Assembly (NCBI GenBank): GCA_023238725.1
Contig: CM041554.1
Span: forward strand, 19,082,050 to 19,146,049
DNA: 64,000 nt
From: Scortum barcoo
Lineage: Eukaryota > Chordata > Actinopteri > Centrarchiformes > Terapontidae
Direction of reading: 5' to 3'
The notes under the pieces: model-generated
The model's database searches: none
Seen by the model: only the letters and a program-made list of their open reading frames with translations
Told to the model about the DNA's origin: nothing
Shown here: positions 49,016-62,500 of the stretch, one piece after another
Position numbering within the stretch: the first letter of the stretch is position 1
How the letters are laid out: each line of letters starts with the position of its first letter
Translations under genes and position numbers: made by a program

Positions 49016-52000
49016 ATCATGAGTGTCCAGAGTGGAAAAGGTTCAGCCTCTGCAGCGAATAAATGTGGATAAAATGGCACTTTGTCCCTTAAAATTACCA
49101 GCTAGTGTTGTTTTATTAGTTTTGATTTCATGGAAATAAAGTAGCTTATTACAGACCAAAGTGTTAGTCTCGAGTAAGTACTGACCTATTTTGGAACCAA
49201 AATATGAGCCCTGCTACAAAAGTGTAAATGCCTGTTGTCATATAAACATATAAATAAGTGCAGTAACGTGTGCTTGTCTATTATGATACAGAACTGAAAT
49301 TAAGTGCAGTGGCGCGGGTGTTGTTTCATCACTCACTGTTGAACTTTTGGTCCACTGAGAAAATGATGCTCCTATTGATAACAGCAGTGGGTGTATTATT
49401 TTTAATGATTAAGAGAGCTGCCTTCTGGCAAAGGATTATTACTGCCATTACACCTGCGTGAGATTCGTTTACCTGCTAAAGGTCATACAAGCATCCTTTC
49501 GGCACAAAAAAGTATTTTATTTGTAGTTAGAACAAGCAAAAACACATTTGGTGTCACTTGAAATACTAGAAGTTCTTTTGGTTTTATCATTTTATATCAG
49601 ATTATAGCAATATCTAAAAGTGCGGTGAACATGGGTGCATTTTTAATTTATATCAGTGTACAGCATATTAATCACAGTAAATAAAATACATATTTGATTT
49701 GGAATCATACAGCACAGTCGGAGGTCCTATCTTAGCAATACCCTCTTCTCATTTCCTTGATATTGATTTCACAGTGAATTCCAAAGGTAATAATGTGTTT
49801 TTCCATTAGGATTATTTCTCAAAAAATCTATTTTCCAAAGCTACCTGTCCGTCTGAATTGCGTGTCCTCCCTGCTGTTGTCGCTGCCATGCAGATGTTTC
49901 ATGTAAAAGTAATTTCTGTCTCAGACATCCTCTGGAGTCGAGCTAATTTGACCAGCTGGAGAGGAAGAGCCAGCATGAGGAAAGGACATAAGGTTAAGTG
50001 GATAATGTGCTTGCAATACCAGGCTGTCATACATTGCAGCTTCGTCGTCGTTTTTTTTATTTGTTTATTTTAAGTTTTCTAATGGACCTTTTCGTTCCCA
50101 TCACTGATTTTCTCGCTCTGCGGTGCTGTTGTTGCCGGCCACCGTTCGGGGCGAGGCTAAGATCACCGTGGCCAAGGGCACGTCCGCCCGCCTGTGACTC
50201 CACTGTCAGCACTAATGCATTCAGGGCAGAGCTACATGCTTTTTCAGGTGTGTCGCAGGCTGCAGTGTCAGCAGATTGTAATCAAATCCAATCTGGTATT
50301 AAAAGACGATCTTGACACTTGACTCCATCAAAAGAAAAACAGGGAAAGTTAGTGTGTATAATGTGATTGTAGACAAGTCCTCGATGATCTTCCTGCCTCT
50401 GCTCACCTTATAAAACTTAATATGAAGCACACACTAAATTCACCCTTTTTGAAAGGAGTCAATAATGCACTGCAGCGCAGCGAGCATGCTCTGTCAGAAG
50501 TGCCAATGCTTGATTTCCACTGGTGGTTGGATGTGAATAAAATGCAACAGCACAACACATACTAACTCCTCTATTATGTATTGAACAATACAAATGCATG
50601 TATATCTTCAAGGGAGGCTTCGCTCCTGATTTGGCGACCTGTCTTCATACGTCTTCCAGCTGCCACAATCGACTCCTCACTTAAATAGCACTTTGAGAGG
50701 GCTCAGTCATGCGGCCGTATGTGAAACTGGCTTTAAATCTCAGTCACTGCTCAGCATGGAAGTGTTAAGCATTCATCTACGCTTTCACTCATGTATTCAT
50801 TCAGATGCACAGTGTCACCTTAAAGGGAGAAACTGAATTCAGAGGAAAATCAATATGATAAACTGCTACTTGTTTTGTCCCTAAATTGTTTCAGTTTGGA
50901 AATCGATACGGGAGCCAGAGCCATTCATCACCGTTTCAGAGGAGTGGGCGCGCCCCATGGGAAAATATTAGGGCCTCCATGTGAGGCAGAAAAAAGGAAA
51001 ATGCAATGGGTGTTAGTGTGAGGTGGGTGAGAAAGGGAGGTAAGCTGACGGCAAGCAGGGAGAGGAATAAAGAATAAAGACAAAGAGAATAAATACAGGG
51101 TGCCGAGACAGAGAGGGGGAAGAAAACAGAGTGGGAAGAGGAGAATTGTAAGATGCTTCTGTATCTCCTTGCTCCCCCTCTCTTTCTCTCTGAGAGATGG
51201 ATGATGTGCGGGGGTTTATCTGACTCTGACAGACACAATAAAAAATAACCTTCCCAGTGTGGGGCCTGCTCAAATTAATACAGTGCAGCAGGCGACGTCT
51301 GAGCCGGGTCATTAGGGGCCGCTGACAGCGTCATTAAGACAATGGGCAGATTATAGCGGTTACATGTGACAAAGTGCCGATGTGGACTCTGCCATGTTCC
51401 TCAGATGACCTTTGGTGAGCATCATCATGACTCTGTAAATCAAGATGGATGGTAAAGAAAAAAGAGGGGATACTGTATGTGGTTATTAAGACAACGGTAC
51501 CATTGTCTTTTATTGCCACGGCTTATTACGGCTTATTGCTGTTCTCTAAAGGTGTGGAGAATAATTTAGAGCGCCAGAGTCCACTTAAAATGTTGTTGGT
51601 GTGTTTCGCTTTAATAAACGACACTGTGAATCAAATATCAGGTTGGCATTTAAAATCTATAAAATTGCTTATGTCTCCATCTAACATATTCAAATGGCAT
51701 ATTACAGTTGAATCTATTACAGGTTGTGGATGCTGTAAAATTAGATTTCACTGCCTCGCTGATTGTCTTCTCAGCAGCCAAGTTAAATCTCAGATGGATA
51801 AAGAGAAGGAAGTTAATTTAAGGAAACTGTGATTTGAATTTAAATCGACTGTTAGTACACGAGTACAGCCGTTTGTACTTTGAAAGAAAAGCATGACCTT
51901 TTGTTTTGGAGTTAATTAGAGGAACTTCTGACAACTAATGCCCAGTGGTGTTACATCACCTACATCTAATTTAGTGGGATATCATTATTCATACATTTGG

Positions 52001-52930
52001 CATATGTTAAAAAACATATATTCTTCTGCGGTAACAAACTGTTCAAGTTCAAGAAAGTGCACTAAATTGTCGTGAAACAAAGCATCTCATTCCTTGCAGA
52101 AGTGATTAGTTAGATGCTGTGCTGTTTACCATATGTTTGCTAACACCTTCAGAGGTCAAAATCCAATACAACATTTGGCATGGATAAACTGCAGTAAAAA
52201 GCATCCAGAACTGATACTGATACTGAACTGATGTGTCCCCTCTGGGCACAGAATTTAGGAAATATCACAAGCACTTGGCTGTGTGTTTGAAATAAACACA
52301 GTAAATCCAGTGAAAAGTGTGGATCTCTATTGGGTTTATTAAATCCACCTCAGTCATGACTGAGAGATTCAGATGAAGACAAGTCCTGTCTGGGAAGCCG
52401 TTGTTGTGTAAAACTAATCCAACCTCTAGTCTGCCAGGCCGGGTGAAATCTGAACAATACAAGTAGAAGTCATTAAATGCACCACAGCTTGTGTACACAG
52501 AGCGTAACAGGTGAAAGGATAGACAGAGGGGAGGGAAATTACTTGGCAACCAAGGGTTTTGATTTTTATTTCCTATTTGGAAAAAAGGAGATGTGCAATA
52601 GTACAACTGGTCTCAAGTATGTTTGTCACATCATCATTGTGTCACAGCACAAATAGCTGTAGAAATTAATGTACAGTAGGGTAGAAACTTAAAACATGGT
52701 AGGGACTTAACAGACATACAGCACAGCACAAAAGCGATTAGTTGACTTGCACGACAACAAAACAGTAGCTATCACTGAGCAGAACGAGGTGATATTTCTG
52801 GATTTTGTGGGCTTTGTAATGACAAGAAGGGCACTTTGGATTATACAAAAAGGCACATTTAGACTGCATTTGACTGTTGAGGTTGCAAGAGTCTACAGTC
52901 ACACGAAAAGTTATTAAAGTTCATCCTGAG
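49016..52930. other. Unique non-coding sequence
   Basis: No gene is supported. A CpG-richer island at about 50095-50210 has open frames on both strands without domains. A purine-rich run lies at about 51010-51130. The 127-codon plus frame at 51449-51832 lacks any domain. Confidence 0.4.
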
Positions 52931-53095
52931 GGGAAAATTGAGATCTGTTCCCCAATTTTTTTTCCTTTCAATAGAGATTTCACTAATGTCAGGGGATCAC
53001 CAAGTCATTAGGATTAGTCAGCTGGGGCGCATGAATGTCTGTACAAAACTTCATGGCAGTCCATCCAATAGCTGTTGAGATTTTCCACTCATGTA
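52931..53095 (+). repeat. Common teleost interspersed repeat fragment
   Basis: The series GGGGATCACCAAGTCATTAG, GGGGCGCATGAATGTCTGTA, CAAAACTTCATGGCAGTCC and ATCCAATAGCTGTTGAGAT follows a repeat I recognise as widespread in percomorph genomes (CACCAAAGTCATTAGGATTCATC...ACCATGAATGTCTG...TTTCATGGCAATCCATCCAATAG...TGTTGAGATATTTCA). Only a partial, diverged copy is present, and it is non-coding. Confidence 0.65.
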
Positions 53096-54589
53096 TATTT
53101 CAGTATCATGATTTTGCTTATTGTCAGAGTGTTTTTATGAAATTTATGTAATTTTATGAAATCAGTCATATCAAGGTCGTGATAGGCACGGGTTGGGTTC
53201 GCATGAAGCACTGACGGCGCATCATAAAACACTGCAAAGCAAAAAGCCGTCTTGTCTTTCTGCCCTCGTGTCATTGTGTCGGATTCTCTCTGATTCAGGC
53301 ATTCAGCATTTTGTTCTGTGCATCTGTCACTGCTGCTTTGTCTGGCAGGTGAAACAGCAACGATAAATAAAACACCAAGGTGGAGTGTTCACCCTGTTGT
53401 AAAGTACTGATCACGGAGTTCATTGCATCACTTTGGGGTGAGAGCAAACATGATTTCTCATCACCCTCTGTCCTCGGCGTTTCTGCACAATGAGTGCCGA
53501 GACAAAAAACAAAAAAAAAATCCATTTTGCGCAGATGCAGTTTCAAAGATTCAAAAAGCACACGAGAGCTTTGGATGACACCTATTCAACAAATGTCAAT
53601 CAAAAAAAGTCAGATATTTTATGATGACATGTTTTAGTAATCCAGTGCTGCTCTATGAAATATTGAAAGCAGAGGTATGTTGGTGTTGACTTTGATCACT
53701 CCCTGCCTGTCTTCTGCAGCTCCTCTGCCGCTCTCCGCCCCTGTCAGGCTAGATCAAAGCGCACAGCAACATGTGTTTCAGGCCAGACATTTCCCCAGTA
53801 CTCGCATTCACCTTGTTCTGCTTATCTACAACAATGATGACTCTTTAAAATTCAGCGTGCCGCGTGGACTTGGTTAATTTATTTATTAGCCTGCCTCATG
53901 GTGTGTGTCACGCTGGAGAGGAGCCACTGGTGCGCTCATGTTGACACTAGGACGGGAGCTCTGATTTGTGACACCAGTCAGTGGACCAGCAGAGACGAGG
54001 GATTCCACACAGGCAAATTAAGCCATGCATTGTAAGGCAAGCTGTTCTCGCGGAGCTGTTTTGTCAGAGTGAGAGTCAGACAGGAGGATTTAAGTGACAC
54101 CGGCGCTGCAAAAATAACTCTCTGAACATGAAATAGTTCTCACTTTTTATTTGTGGAAGAAAAGACTTCCAAACAGGTTTCAGACGTTTTCGCTCCGACA
54201 CAAAAATAACTAAGAATGCATTCTGTTCCCAAAATGTATGTTTTGAAACCGATATAAATAGATTTACAGCTGTTTGAATTTGGATTCAAGATAAACCCAG
54301 CTGATGTATTGTGCAATAAATACCACTGCTGCCTTTGCAAAAGCACAACTGCTATGTATGGAGGCATAGCGAGGATTTTTGAAATACTGAGATCAGTCCA
54401 AATTACCCCAGAGAGCCCCACCAGCCCCACTGAGAATTTATTGTGTATTTTTTTTTTTTTTTGTGCAATGGGACAAAAGTGATGGCACATTTTGAACATA
54501 AACATAAAAAATAAGACCAATTTTACTTTTAATTTTATCAGTCACAATGATACAAAACATGGTTATTATGTGTGAGCATGACCCTGAAA
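53096..54589. other. Unique non-coding sequence
   Basis: No gene or transposon is recognised. A T-run lies at about 54446-54462, within a 126-codon minus frame that shows no domain. Confidence 0.4.
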
Positions 54590-54838
54590 ATGTGTGGTCA
54601 TATATTTATCAGTCATCAATAAACTTTCATTTTTAGCAACACTGGTCAGTGTGTCTGCTGGTCAGTTGATTTTGTTTTTACATTTCCAACATTATACTAA
54701 AGCAATTTAAATGCCAACTGTAATTTCTTAATATGGAATGATTTTGTATGGGGGTTGTGATATGTTTAATGTTGTGCAGAAGTTTCTCTTGAGAATGAGA
54801 TCTTGATCTTGATTTTAATAAAAGATTTAATAAAAACA
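54590..54838 (+). mobile_element. Retroposon-like 3' end fragment
   Basis: The right end reads CTCTTGAGAATGAGATCTTG then ATCTTGATTTTAATAAAAG, a decayed version of the same AATGAGATCTTGATCTCAATG...TAAATAAA terminus found at 9435-9485. An AATAAA signal is present, followed by an A-rich end (TTTAATAAAAACAAA). It is 5'-truncated with an uncertain left edge. Confidence 0.45.
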
Positions 54839-57800
54839 AAGTGCAGACAAAGAATAGTGGTGTCTTGGTTTAAGTATTCACTTAACGCACGCATCCTATC
54901 TTTGCTGCAATGAAGCCTGCAGAGCAAGCAGATGCAGGACATGACGTTTTTTTCTTGAACACCAAAGCAACTGAAGAAAAAGTTTAAGGATAAAATCAGA
55001 TCAGGTTCCAGACAGGGTTGCTCTCTACTACTGATGCGGCAACAACAGCGTAATGGCCAGAGTCTCAGCCAAGTGGCCCTGCGTGTCCAGAGTCTGGGAA
55101 GTGATTGAGAGGAATAAGGGTCCCGGGAGACGGAGCTCTAAGTAAGAGCGATTCTCTCTGCTCGTTCAAAGTATGGACCACCATCCTGGTGACCTTCTGC
55201 GAGCCTGCGGATGAAATTGGATGATTTCTTGCTGGGGCTGAAGAGGAGTGACAGGTGGCTGTGCTCCCAAGCCTGAAGGAGGGTCGGTCTACTCAATCCA
55301 GTCCCTGACTCCTGCCATCCACTTGTGCGCCCCCGGTCCTCCGCAGTGATCAGAAGACATCTCACAACATCATCACTTATTTATAGCCAGATATGAAGAG
55401 CTATATTTCAATCTCACTGGACATTTGAGATGTTCCAATATATGCATTCCACTGCTCTAATTTGCAAGCATGATTTAATAAAAATGCAATCATATGTGCC
55501 ATGTAAACTCGAGACAGTTCTGCATTTAGATACAAGTGACACTGATGCTGCACTTCCAGGAATTATGTTTATTTATGTGTTTATTTCTTTTTGGTAATTA
55601 CATGCCACGTCTGCTCCTGTGGAGCTTCTGAAATTTGATTGGTTTTACTTGCACATACTGAGCTTACAGAGATTAACTTTTGACTTTTAAGGGAGCTCGC
55701 ACAAATAACGTGTAAAGTCTTCCACAGCGTAGTCACGAGCAAATTCTCCTCCAAAGCAAGGAAAAACCGAAGAACTGAGACTCTAATCTGTGATGACATG
55801 CTGATATACAGCTTGGAGCTGCTTCATTGACCATGAATGGGAGACTGACTTTGTCATACAATGTGTGCCTGAAGTTTCACATCCAAGCGAGTTTTATACT
55901 GATAGTGCTATAACTTTCAAAGCAGAAAATGTAACCTGTTCCCCGGAAAATAATTCTGAAAACTGTCACAGACGCATTTTACATCACTTGGAATTCATCT
56001 CTACGGAAACATCAGACACACACTTGTATACTTGTGTACACAGGGGTGTGTTATTAAGGCAATTACACAAGCGGAGGCAACCATGCACCTGCAGCAACAC
56101 ACAAACATGCGCTGGCGGCTTCAGCAGTGAGTATCATTTTTTCCAGCCAGACAGAGCAGGAGCCTGACTCTGCATCTGCAGGTTGCCGTGGCGTCACCAG
56201 ACCTCTGGGAGGTTCAGCCACCGAGGAGGATAAAGCACACCGCGTGTAAAATGTTTCATCACCACCGTGCTACCGTTACCAGTTCATCCAATGTTGTTAA
56301 CATGCACATAACCACTCTCCTTCTGTTGTGTGCTAATATTGTACAAATGAGTCCTTGAGCATTGTATTTCTTCAAAGGAACATGGATGAGAAGAACAATG
56401 GATTCACCTCTTTCCTCCGTCATCTTTGTTCTTAATTTGCTCAGCATTGTGGGTGTACACCAACGTCTATTCGCAGACAAAATATATGAAAAAAAAACAA
56501 AAAACTGCTGAAATAATTAATGAATAAAAACCCTGAGGGAGGGCTTTTAAATCTACATAATATCAAACTGTAGCTTTTTCTTTTTTAATAACAAGGCATA
56601 TTGGGTCCTGTGATGTATTTCTTGCATGCCTAATTACTGAGATATGAATTATCTCTCGTCCTTTGCAATTTAGTAAATAAATCCCAAGGGAGCTCATTTG
56701 AAGCAGGAAATAGGCCATATTTCTAAGTGGAGAAACCACCATGTGAACCAAGTTCCATAGGGGAAATATATGTAACCAAATCAGTCATGTAATGGAGGAA
56801 ATCAAAGGGCCATACAACCTTGTTTACTCTGAAGATGGTAGCTCGCATTTTTTGGTCAGACAGGGAAATAACCGGGCTACAACTCTCTCGCTTCAAAGCA
56901 GCACATAGCGCCAGTTGTTTGCAAAGTTAAAAGGGGAGATTAAGATCAATAAAGCAACAACCTAGTCCTAAGGAAAGATCCGTGTAGGTAAGAGAGGGAA
57001 GAATTAAGCTTGCATGTTTAGGAAAACCGATTTAGCAATGAGAGAGGGCGAGGGAGAGATTCAGGAGGAGCTCCAGGGGAGATGGAGAGTCCAAACAGAG
57101 CAGACCTGTAGGTTGGTTATTCTGGGTTCTTCTGAGCAGGCAGTGGGCAGCCCTGCAGGTACTGCTCTCCCTGGGCTGAGACCACTCCAGACAGACTGCA
57201 GTAATTTACATTGACAAAACTGTCAGAGGAGAGGTGGCCTCCCGCATGGTGATGGATGCCGACCTGGGAGGAAGAAGAGGAAGAGAGAGAGAAAAGGAGA
57301 GGAGAGGAGAGGATGCAGGAAATGAGCAAGAAGCAAAGGTAGATATCAGATTTTTGTGGGTGTCTTCTTTGAATAACACTGAGCACACACAGTAATAAGA
57401 CAGCGAGTAATACAATAAGAGGATTTTCACTTTCTACAAGAGATCAAAAGCACTTCTTTATTTCAAAACTTCTATCCCTGTGTATTTCCAAAGACTATCG
57501 ATGAAAGCTCCCTGGCACTTACACCCTTACAGCAAAATGCAATATGAGACACACCAGGTGGTATCAATATTTTATGCCTTTGTCTGTCTTTCACATGGGG
57601 GTTAGTGGAATAACAAAATAAAGTAACAGAACAGTGGGAGTGGAAGGAAGCACATAACTTCTCTAACTACCCTCCCCACTTCTCCATTCCAACTTCCTGT
57701 GGAAATATGTGCTGACGCCGCATCTCCAGGGGCAGGTGCTGTATGGTGTCAGGGGCCCCCGGTGAGCAGCTCCTCACTCCTGTCACCTCTACTAACGCCG

Positions 57801-58092
57801 GCCCTCGTCAGCAGGAGCCGGCGCCAGCGCTGCAGCCTCCCACTCCTCCTGTCACCTGTCCTCACACAGGCCAAGGTGACTTTGTTCCCTCCTGATGGAA
57901 AAATGACAGCTGCTGCAGCTACAACGTCCGAAAAAGTCAGGGAGCGACCAGTTGGCTTCTCCCTCTGTCCTTTTCTCCTCATTCTTTACTGCCCCCTTGC
58001 CCTCTTCCTCTCTCTGTCTGTGCATTATCTTTTTATTCAGATGAGACGAGGTGTACACATTGGTCTGATGAAAAGAAAAAAAAACGTGTGTA

Positions 58093-58098
<6 letters not shown>
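54839..58098. other. Non-coding sequence with GC-richer islands
   Basis: No gene is established. GC-richer patches at 55010-55370 and 57690-57880 carry open frames and splice-like sites on one or both strands, but I cannot assign a protein. A GA-rich run covers 57259-57313. Weak exon-like segments here are listed as findings. Confidence 0.38.
57259..57313. repeat. GA-rich purine tract
   Basis: GGAAGAAGAGGAAGAGAGAG and (GGAGA)n-type repeats make a 55-bp purine strand with no pyrimidines over most of its length. Such mirror-like purine tracts can form triplex DNA. Confidence 0.75.

Positions 58099-58145
<47 letters not shown>
58099..58145. repeat. (TA)23 microsatellite
   Basis: A perfect (TA)23T run of 47 bp is preceded by an imperfect TGTATATATG stretch. 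It is self-complementary and a likely site of length variation and cruciform extrusion. It also creates the artificial YIYIYI and similar open frames on both strands, which are not genes. Confidence 0.95.
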
Positions 58146-58148
<3 letters not shown>

Positions 58149-58999
58149 ACAGCAATGACTGCATGCATATGACTGCACTCCCCGCAAAATCAGTCCAAAT
58201 GCTCTTGGTTCTCTGTCTGTGTAGATAGATCTCTTCTTTGAATTTCATTTTAAATTATATTTGCATAAAGCAATAATGCAGACATTCTGTCATTGTCTGA
58301 CAGGGATAACAACCAGACAGAAGCCTGACAGTACACAAAAAACAACGTTGAACCACAACCCGCATTAGCTTCCTTGCTAATTAGCTCCCTCACTAATGTC
58401 TTTTTTTTTTTTTTACCTACAAAGACATATATCTTGTTCAATAGACATCCACCAAGGGAAAGTACACTGTTAATAAGATGGCCAGCTCCAGCACAGCACA
58501 CTTAGTACTTTAAAAACTTCCCTACGAATGTAAACATTGGAGATGTTAAATGAGCCTTTTTTTTTTCAATACCACTTTTAACAAAATACAATTTGTCATT
58601 AGCTTGTAGCTATCTGTGGATCTGTGCCTTTGTTGCTTTTCTCCCTTGCAATGATGAAATATCAACAATAAATTACAAAATCACTTTTACATTTCTTCTG
58701 GGGATGGATAATTGTTTTCAGCTGGACTTTAACAACTCATGTAAATTAAGGAGTGCCCAGGTGGTTAACTTTTTCTTTTTCAACTCCAGCAGTCACTCGC
58801 TTTTCTTTCGTCCAAATCAAATTGAAATCTCTTTTGTCCCAGCCAAGACCTCCCTCAGTAGTTGCAGCTCGATTGCTGTGCTGTCACTGTTACTTGTGTT
58901 GAAGCAGACCAATATGGATCCCATTCAGTAGATCTCAGTTCAGGGACACTGGGATTTATAGTCTGGCAAAATTTGTATCCCACAGTTACTTTCATGCAA

Positions 59000-59340
59000 T
59001 GAATGGCAATTAGAGACCATTAGATACATGAATTTCCACCAGCAATGTGTCCCTGTTCATATTTGCATTGCACCGCTTTCTTTAAATCTCTAGAACATGC
59101 CGGAGGGGATTTCCTCAAGTACTGAGGTCTGAATTATTGCACTTGACACGTTAGCTCTGAATTAGGCATGATGCTGGCTTGGGAATGTGCAGAGTAAATA
59201 GTGAGATTTTCATGTTTGGGGTGATAGTGTTGAAGAATGTTTCATTTGAATTACAGATGGCTCTGGGAGCATTGTGGCATGAATGAAGTGAGAGTAATTG
59301 GCGAAATGTAGATGACACACAATGCTGCGCGCATTAGTGC
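59000..59340. promoter_or_regulatory. Candidate conserved non-coding element
   Basis: Balanced, repeat-free sequence contains an octamer-like CATATTTGCATTGC (59059), GAATTATTGCAC, GAATTAGGCATG and GAGTAATTGGCG words, close to POU and homeodomain sites. It is the longest such patch in the right part of the window. Conservation was not tested, so this is inference. Confidence 0.28.
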
Positions 59341-59545
59341 TGCAACACATCCTGAAATTGGAGCTGCTTATTTTATTTTTGAATGCTCTTACTCTTGTTG
59401 TTTTCATAGCAGACTGATTTGTCTACTCCTCTCCTGTTGCACTGCAGATTGCGTCCCCGAGCTTTTGAGCGGCTCGCATGAAAAATGTCTGCTGTCAACA
59501 CAGTGTGTCTCCTGGACAATGGTAGCTGAAATCCTGTTTTGAGCT

Positions 59546-59573
59546 TCTTCTCTCTCTCTCTCTTTTTTTTTTT
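59546..59573. repeat. (TC)n followed by T-run
   Basis: About nine TC units pass into eleven Ts. It is a simple pyrimidine tract with no neighbouring exon to suggest an acceptor site. Confidence 0.85.
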
Positions 59574-62500
59574 AATGGGTAGCAAGGACTAAAACCTGAT
59601 GAAATGGAACAGCTGTGTTGAGTGTACACACACACAAACACACACACAAAGGGAGGATAGAAAGAAAGAGACTGTTGAAAGACAGAAAAGATTTTTGTGT
59701 TTTCCATTCCCTTGAGCACTGGGAGGATGTTGTGCTGGGGACTCATGCTGCGATAAAAGGGGAGAAACGAGATATCAAACTATGCTGTCCACCTGCTGTC
59801 TTCCCTCGCATTCATCATTAGATGAACCTGTCATATAGGCCGTGCTTCGGTCAATTATCACCATCATCCATTTCCAGCACGAGACACTGTACGGCGAGTG
59901 GCCATCTGCTGCAATAAAGCGAGAATTATGGGTCATGAGAATGGTTGCTCTCTTGAAAAGTTACTGCGGCTGCCGCTGCTCAAGACTTTGAAATTTTCAA
60001 CTTGGAAAGAGGAAGCAAACAAATGTAGCTCGACCTCTTTGAAAATTCATTTAGCGCAGGCTGTCATTTGTGTGAAGTTTAACTCACATGTCGGTCCAGG
60101 CAGTTCTACTCAGTTCTGTCGGGGTGTATAGAGAATTCATTTGGACAACATCACCAGCCTCTCACACGTTCTCGCTCACACACTCTGATATGGTGTACTT
60201 TACTGTGTGAGAGCTAATCTCTAACAGCCTCATGTTGACTCATTTAGCATCTGGCGCCGCTCGTCGCTAGACTCCGCGCTCGCCTGGTGCATATAGCCAG
60301 CGCTGCGAGTAGCCCATATATTTCCACCTCATTTTCAAGATCTTTCACACCAAGGCTGATGGTGGCTGCTGATGACATCATCGTGCAGGGAAGTGCAGGG
60401 GGGAAACATCTGGCAATCGCTCCGTCCCGACTTCGTTTATGGGCAATTCAGACTTGAGGAGGTTATTCGGCAGATATCATTTTCTCGATTTCTAAGCTTT
60501 TCTTTTGGTCAGCCCTATATAATTTTTTTCCTCCAGGGGCAATGATACAACAGTGCTGAAAGATAACTATTATGCTCGGCTGTGTCATTTTATATTTGAA
60601 GGGACAAACAGCGTTTTCAATCTCAGAGGTGAACACACTGGAGCCACCAGCTGTGGGAGAGACATTGCAACCTTACCTCTGTTTTTTACAAGTCACATTG
60701 TTGGTCTATTGTGAATCCAAAGACAACTTTCATCCAAAAGGTATTTTCTGAAAAAAAAAAGAAACAAACCAAAAAACAACAACTTTGTAATTAGCTATAC
60801 TTCTTATGACAGTAAAGCTTTCTCCAAGGACTTACCCGCTTTTAAAATGGGTGTTTCGCTGCTATAACCTCTTTATAAATTTCAGAAAAAATTAATTAGT
60901 TTTGGATAACGAACACAGTTTTTCTTTCTTTTTTTTTTCTAATGATGTAAGAGTTGTTCAGACGCTGCCATTCTATGATTTTGAAACTGTAAATTAGAGC
61001 ATAAGGTCTTTGAAGATTAAACACCAATTCATCTGCCCTGAATTGTTCATTTTCCTTGTGACATAATGGTTATTCTTATAGGTTGCTCTTCATTTCTGGC
61101 TTTATCACTTATTATGTTCATTATTCCCAAGGACTGATAAGTGCATTTCCTTCCTCTTTCCCCTTTTCTGCCTCATCTGTGGGTTTAAAACCCGGAGCTG
61201 GAAATCAAGCATTCCTTTGTTCGCTGTTCATTTGGAAGGCAGACTTTGCTGGCTTGTCCCTCTAAGCAGTGATATTGTGGAAGCAGCTCATGGCAAGCAT
61301 CCTCGGAAAAAGATATTCTGCTCCGCTTAGCAGGTTCATGAATACTGAACGGCATTGTAAAGATCAAACAGAGTGAACGTGGTGTTCCAGCGTGCATGCT
61401 GGAGAGGAGTGCGGTTGACACTTTGACACCTGCAATTGTGTCATTATTACTGTGCGGTGATGGTCGGGGTAAATGTTTATTGAAATGAAAATCTTCCGTG
61501 AGCTATTTACTGTAGTTAGACATTTTGTAATAGCTATGTTCACGTTTACATTTTGATGTGAAAAGAGAACTTCTTTATTTAATCTGTCATCAGTGTAAAT
61601 GTGCTACTATTCTCAGAGTCTGGCCGACTGTTCTGCTTGTGCCTTGGCATCCTCTGATATGTTATTCTGGGCCTGACTCCTGAGTCACTCCGTCTTGGTT
61701 TCCTCTGAGTTCTGAATAATGTCCAGATAGCAGCAGATAAAACCTTATTCCATAGTTTTTACTCCCGTCTGGTGTGCTGGAATCAGTAGTCAAAGCTTCC
61801 TTTAGAGGGAGCACTGTGGCTGTCATATTTCTCCTTGATAAAAGTGGGCTGTTTGCAGCAAGAGATGTAAGTGCGCTTTGCACCTGTCTGTTGCATTGTC
61901 TTGCCCCACGTATGGCCGTCGCCTCTCCTTGTCCTTCGTCTTTGTTTAGAATCCTTGGGTCTGTTTTGGGTAAATGAGGTTCACGACCCTGGCTTTCTGC
62001 ATGGCCAGACTCTCACATCGTTTCCTCATGGTCAAGGGGGAGAGGCTGGCACTCAGATGGAAAGCACTCTCAGCAGACGGTTTAGTAATTACACACTGGA
62101 AACCAATCAGCCTGAACACTGCTTCTTAATTAGCAGAACAAAACAATAGTGCATGGATTGGAGGACCCTGGAGGTCACACGCTTCCCTCAGGTATCCCGC
62201 CGAGGTGCACTTAAAAGAGCCCGGCTCCTCTTTGGCTACTCTTCACCCGCCTGATCAGACGGACGGGCTCCCGGTGATCACAGGCCCATCTCGGCAGGTA
62301 AAAAGAGCCACGGCGTGTGCCAGATGAAGGAGCCAGCTCCCATTGGATGTCACAGAGATACACTTTAAAGGTGCGACTGCTTGATAGCTAGAATGGATGA
62401 GCTTTCGGGGCCCTCTGCCTGGCGGATGCGAGCAGAAGCGAGGAGAGGTCACCTAATCCATTCTAATCAAGGCTACAGCAGCAACACACATGGTATTCAT

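Noticed and set aside
57699..58248. Long overlapping frames on both strands (up to 157 codons)
   Set aside because: Much of each frame is the translated (TA)n microsatellite (YIYIYI/IYIYIY). The rest has no domain, so these are not genes as drawn.
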